From Pseudomonadota bacterium (GTDB lineage: Bacteria > Pseudomonadota > Alphaproteobacteria > Rhizobiales > Xanthobacteraceae), in the NCBI GenBank assembly GCA_023423415.1, contig JAFAFP010000175.1, forward strand, positions 1 to 7,816: a stretch of 7,816 bases of DNA, given 5' to 3'. The notes under the pieces were generated by a model. That model worked only from the letters and a program-made list of their open reading frames with translations, did not search any database and was not told where the DNA came from. This document shows positions 5,295 through 7,816 of the stretch, in pieces (position 1 is the first letter of the stretch; each line of letters begins with the position of its first letter). The position numbers and the translations under genes were made by a program.

Positions 5295-5606
5295 ATGACT
5301 AATTTCGATAACACCGGCCTCGGCTCCGAGACGCGGCCCTCCCAACCCCTTAGCGCTGCGCAGCTTGAGAAGTATCGCTCTGAATTGGTGGATTTGAAGC
5401 TCACTGAAGCGCAAGAAACCGAGCTTCTGGAAATCCTCTGGTCCATCAACGTCATGTTCGTTGAGATGGGCTTCAAGCCGAACGCTTGTGGACTTCTTTT
5501 TAGCGAGTTCAATCAGCACTCTGGTGCTGACGAACCGGATGCTACGCTTCTTCCTTCAGCCACAACGGAGTTGCTATCGGAAGATCGCGGGAAGGAGCGT
5601 TCATGA
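5295..5606 (+). CDS. Unidentified 103-residue acidic protein coupled to the serine recombinase
   Basis: Start at ATG 5295 is set by a perfect AAAGGAGG (5283-5290) four bases upstream. The frame is open back to 4974 but the earlier residues look non-coding. The product is acidic and mostly helical: a polar leader (MTNFDNTGLGSETRPSQPLS), a helical core of about residues 19-75 (LEKYRSELVDLKLTEAQETE and LLEILWSINVMFVEMGFKP) and an acidic tail. There are no cysteine pairs and no HTH. Its TGA overlaps the recombinase ATG by four bases (ATGA), so both are made from one message under the LexA-box promoter. A small partner such as a directionality or accessory factor is the natural guess, but no motif supports it. 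Confidence 0.75.
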   Translation: MTNFDNTGLGSETRPSQPLSAAQLEKYRSELVDLKLTEAQETELLEILWSINVMFVEMGFKPNACGLLFSEFNQHSGADEPDATLLPSATTELLSEDRGKERS

Positions 5607-7234
5607 TACAGGGGATTCACAGTCAGGCGGTTGTCTATTGCCGCGTTTCAAGCGCGAAGCAAATGCGCGTCGGCGACGGCATACATAGCCAGGAAACCCG
5701 CTGCCGTGAGTATGCGCGCATGAAGGGCTATGAAGTTGTCGAGGTGTTCAAGGATGACGCCTTGGGCAGCCTAATCAATCGCCCCGGCATGAAGGCGATG
5801 CTGTCCTTCCTCACGCGTCGCCGCAGTAAGAACCTGATCGTCATCATTGATGACATCTCTCGGCTGGCGCGCGGTATCCAGCAACATATCGAGTTGCGCG
5901 GTGCCATTGCGAAAGCCGGTGGCAACCTGGAATCTCCGTCCATCGAGTTTGGCGAGGACTCGGATTCTGTGTTGGTTGAGAACCTTCTCGCCTCGGTGTC
6001 ACAGCATCAGCGTCAAAAGAACGGCGAGCAAACCAAGAACCGGATGCGCGCACGCGTGATGAACGGCTACTGGCCGTTCCAAGCACCCATTGGTTACAAA
6101 TATCGGCGCGTCACCGGGCGCGGGCAGATGCTCATGCGCGATGAGCCGGTCGCATCCATTATACAGGAGGTCTTCGAAGGCTACGCTTGCGGCCGCTATG
6201 AAACGCAAGCCGATGTAATGCGCGCCCTTCAAGACGATCCCTTGTTCCCAAAAGATCGTCAGGGGCAGGTGCGCAATCAGCGCGTCTCGATCCTGCTGCG
6301 TAATCCGATCTACGCTGGTTACGTTGAAGCGCCTAAGTGGGATGTATCTCTACGCGTAGGGCAACATGAGCCGCTGATCTCATTCGAGACATTCAAGCGT
6401 GTGCAAGATCGTTTGAACGGCGGCGGATATTCGCCGCGCCGCAAGAACCTCAACGAAGACTTTCCGCTGCGCGGGTGGGTGCTCTGCCATGACTGCGGCA
6501 CGCCGCTGACGGCGTGCTGGTCTAAGGGCTCTCACAGCGTTCATCCTTATTACCTGTGTCCGAAGCGCGGCTGTGATAGCTACGGCAAGTCAATTAGGCG
6601 CGACAGGATCGAAGGTGAGTTCGAGGATCTGCTGCGTTCCGTGCAGCCTACCGATACGCTATTCCGGGTCGCCCGCATGATGTTCAAGGATGCGTGGGAT
6701 TTGAGGATTGCGAGCGGCCAACAGCAGGCGAAGGCGCTGCAAGCGCAGCTCATTAAAGTTGAGCGTGAAGCCGATGCACTTGTTAAGCGCGTCGTTGAAA
6801 CGAGTGTGCCGAGTGTGATCGCGGCGTACGAAGACAAGCTCGGCCGACTTGAAGAAGAGAAGCTTTTGTTGAATGAACGGATCGCCAGTGCAGGGCGTCC
6901 GGCGAAGAGCTTCGAAGAGACACTTAGAACGGCGCTGTCGTTCCTCTCAAGCCCTTGGAATATTTGGTCTTCGGGTCACTTGGAGAAGCGCCGCACGGTG
7001 CTGAAACTCGCTTTTGCCGACCGTCTGCGCTATGCGCGGAATGAAGGATTTAGAACGGCAAATCTATCATTGCCGTTCAAGGTGTTAGATCAATTTTGCG
7101 GTGCTGAAAACATGATGGCGCGCCCGAAAGGATTCGAACCTCTGACCCCCAGATTCGTAGTCCTAGCCTCGCTCCGCTCGGCGAGGTGCGCTATCCAGCT
7201 GAGCAGTTGCGAATATCGCCAGATAATCACGTAA
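5603..7234 (+). CDS. Large serine recombinase (site-specific integrase)
   Basis: A 543-residue resolvase/invertase-superfamily enzyme that cuts and rejoins element and host DNA through a phosphoserine link. Residues 9-145 are the catalytic domain: VYCRVSS gives Arg14 and nucleophile Ser16, followed by NRPGM (Arg60) and DDISRLAR (Arg87, Arg90). Residues 150-275 are the recombinase domain (NGYWPFQAPIGYKY, ILLRNPIYAGY). A zinc ribbon has Cys295, Cys298, Cys319 and Cys324. A coiled coil follows at about 370-430, then the common C-terminal segment FADRLRYARNEGFRT. From residue 505 (MARPKGFEPLTPRFV) the frame runs through the reverse complement of a tRNA-Arg, so the last 39 residues are read-through of the attachment site. 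The ribosome-binding site GAAGGAG precedes ATG 5603. Overlap of the integrase 3' end with att suggests this enzyme inserted the element here. Confidence 0.92.
   Translation: MIQGIHSQAVVYCRVSSAKQMRVGDGIHSQETRCREYARMKGYEVVEVFKDDALGSLINRPGMKAMLSFLTRRRSKNLIVIIDDISRLARGIQQHIELRGAIAKAGGNLESPSIEFGEDSDSVLVENLLASVSQHQRQKNGEQTKNRMRARVMNGYWPFQAPIGYKYRRVTGRGQMLMRDEPVASIIQEVFEGYACGRYETQADVMRALQDDPLFPKDRQGQVRNQRVSILLRNPIYAGYVEAPKWDVSLRVGQHEPLISFETFKRVQDRLNGGGYSPRRKNLNEDFPLRGWVLCHDCGTPLTACWSKGSHSVHPYYLCPKRGCDSYGKSIRRDRIEGEFEDLLRSVQPTDTLFRVARMMFKDAWDLRIASGQQQAKALQAQLIKVEREADALVKRVVETSVPSVIAAYEDKLGRLEEEKLLLNERIASAGRPAKSFEETLRTALSFLSSPWNIWSSGHLEKRRTVLKLAFADRLRYARNEGFRTANLSLPFKVLDQFCGAENMMARPKGFEPLTPRFVVLASLRSARCAIQLSSCEYRQIIT
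7116..7162. other. Putative attachment-site core (tRNA-Arg 3' half)
   Basis: The perfectly kept part of the tRNA runs from the anticodon loop to CCA (7162 down to 7116), the segment that integrases using tRNA targets usually duplicate. It lies inside the 3' end of the serine recombinase gene and 199 bases before the tyrosine integrase, so it could be the junction used by either. The matching second copy is not in the window. Exact crossover bases cannot be read from one end. Confidence 0.5.
7116..7204 (-). pseudogene. Broken tRNA-Arg(ACG)
   Basis: The 3' half is intact on the minus strand: anticodon loop CTACGAA (7160-7154, anticodon ACG), stem strand TCTGG, variable loop GGGTC, T arm AGAGG-TTCGAAT-CCTTT, acceptor strand CGGGCGC, discriminator G and encoded CCA ending at 7116. 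The D arm GCTCAGCTGGATAGCGC (7204-7188) is recognisable. Between them, where five bases such as CCAGA are needed to pair with TCTGG, there are about 26, including a hairpin CCTCGC/GCGAGG (7186-7181 with 7172-7167). The 5' acceptor strand that should read GCGCCCG is replaced by unpaired sequence (7213-7207). The gene cannot fold as a normal tRNA and is judged non-functional. Confidence 0.7.
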
Positions 7235-7360
7235 AATCAGTATGATATTCCTGATGTCAGTCGACTTGCTCGGTGTCGGCGACTTGACGGTAGACGCATG
7301 TGGTGGGACAAATCTCTGCCTCCTATTGCCCCAGCATTGCCCTGAGTTTGAGGTGCGTTG

Positions 7361-7816
7361 ATGCCCCGATTGTCGACCAACGTTCTGTCCACCGAGAAGG
7401 CCGTTGAGCGGGCCAAGGCCGCCAAAACACGGGTCGAGTTCCGCATCAAGGATGCGCGCAATCTCGTGCTACGCGTCAGCCCTACGGGCACGAAATCCTG
7501 GATGTTTCTCTTTCGGCATCCCGCAAGCGACGTGTGGCGCAAGAAGCACATCGGTGATTGGCCGACATTCAGTCTCGACAAGGCGCGAGACGAGGCAAGA
7601 GCGTATGCGCTGGAGGTGAAGAGGGGGAACGATCCGACCGCATCTGATCCGCTAACGTTCAAGGAGTTGGCACACAAATACCTCGAACACCATGCTCGTA
7701 AGAACGCACGCGCCGGTCAGCGAAGTGCCTGGACCGACGAGGTCGACCGGTTGCTGAAGGTCGATATCCTCCCTGAGATCGGGAGCTATCGCGTCGAGGC
7801 GATTCAAAAAGCCGAT
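7361..7816 (+). CDS. Tyrosine integrase, DUF4102 type, N-terminal 152 residues
   Basis: Start ATG 7361 follows GAGGTG (7350-7355). The visible part has the arm-DNA-binding domain of P4-type integrases (about residues 10-95, with NLVLRVSPTGTKSWMFLFRH, HIGDWPTFSLDKARDEA and a KRGNDP hinge), then the start of the SAM-like core-binding domain (LTFKELAHKYLEHHARKNAR..., DILPEIGSYRVEAI). The catalytic domain with its Arg-His-Arg-Tyr residues lies past the window end, so activity cannot be judged. It reads away from the broken tRNA and belongs to a second element, or to the older owner of the site. A TTGACG at 7284-7289 could be a -35, but no convincing -10 follows. Family call is firm. Confidence 0.9.
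   Translation, partial: MPRLSTNVLSTEKAVERAKAAKTRVEFRIKDARNLVLRVSPTGTKSWMFLFRHPASDVWRKKHIGDWPTFSLDKARDEARAYALEVKRGNDPTASDPLTFKELAHKYLEHHARKNARAGQRSAWTDEVDRLLKVDILPEIGSYRVEAIQKAD

Noticed and set aside
7116..7213. Functional tRNA-Arg gene on the minus strand
   Set aside because: No 5' acceptor strand complementary to CGGGCGC and an anticodon stem interrupted by about 21 extra bases.
7237..7677. 146-codon minus-strand frame
   Set aside because: Antisense to the tyrosine integrase, whose domain pattern is unmistakable.

Overview
The window is accessory DNA of an alphaproteobacterium. It is moderately GC-rich (estimated by eye). It carries an exact GTTC-N7-GTTC motif, the LexA box form used by alphaproteobacteria, and it ends in two recombinase genes beside a damaged tRNA-Arg. 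This looks like a mobile, defence-type island rather than core genome. No database search was possible, so family calls rest on motifs read from the translations.

Left part (1-1195, minus strand): the first 340 residues of a large superfamily 2 helicase of the type III restriction (Res-like, BPTD_3080-type) kind, translationally coupled (ATGA) to a small ribbon-helix-helix-like protein. Next comes a gene-free stretch (about 1200-1863). From 1300 to 1655 it is packed with about twelve short hairpins, several of them duplicated with base changes that keep the pairing. I read this as a structured non-coding RNA, or DNA that acts when single-stranded. It is the least explained object in the window.

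Centre (1766-4885): a minus-strand 125-residue protein of unknown function, with a strong terminator, diverges from a two-gene plus-strand operon. That operon encodes an XRE-type repressor with a TrmB-like C-terminal sensor domain, then a protein resembling tRNA-dependent cyclodipeptide synthases in which the catalytic serine appears to be cysteine. The divergent control region holds four clear copies of a TGAATAATT-type site, plus one weak copy, on one face of the helix at about 21-bp steps. A convergent 345-residue protein with an N-terminal transposase-like HTH follows and is unidentified.

Right part (4886-7816): a promoter with a LexA box between its -35 and -10 drives a 103-residue small protein and a 543-residue large serine recombinase, coupled by ATGA. 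The last 39 codons of the recombinase read through the reverse complement of a tRNA-Arg(ACG). Its 3' half is perfect, but its anticodon stem is broken by about 21 extra bases and its 5' acceptor strand is lost, so it looks like an attachment-site remnant. Just beyond it starts a tyrosine integrase (DUF4102 type), cut by the window end. This suggests two elements side by side at one integration site.

Taken together, the serine recombinase module is probably released by DNA damage. The interior carries restriction-type, regulator/CDPS-like and structured-RNA cargo, consistent with a defence or conflict island.
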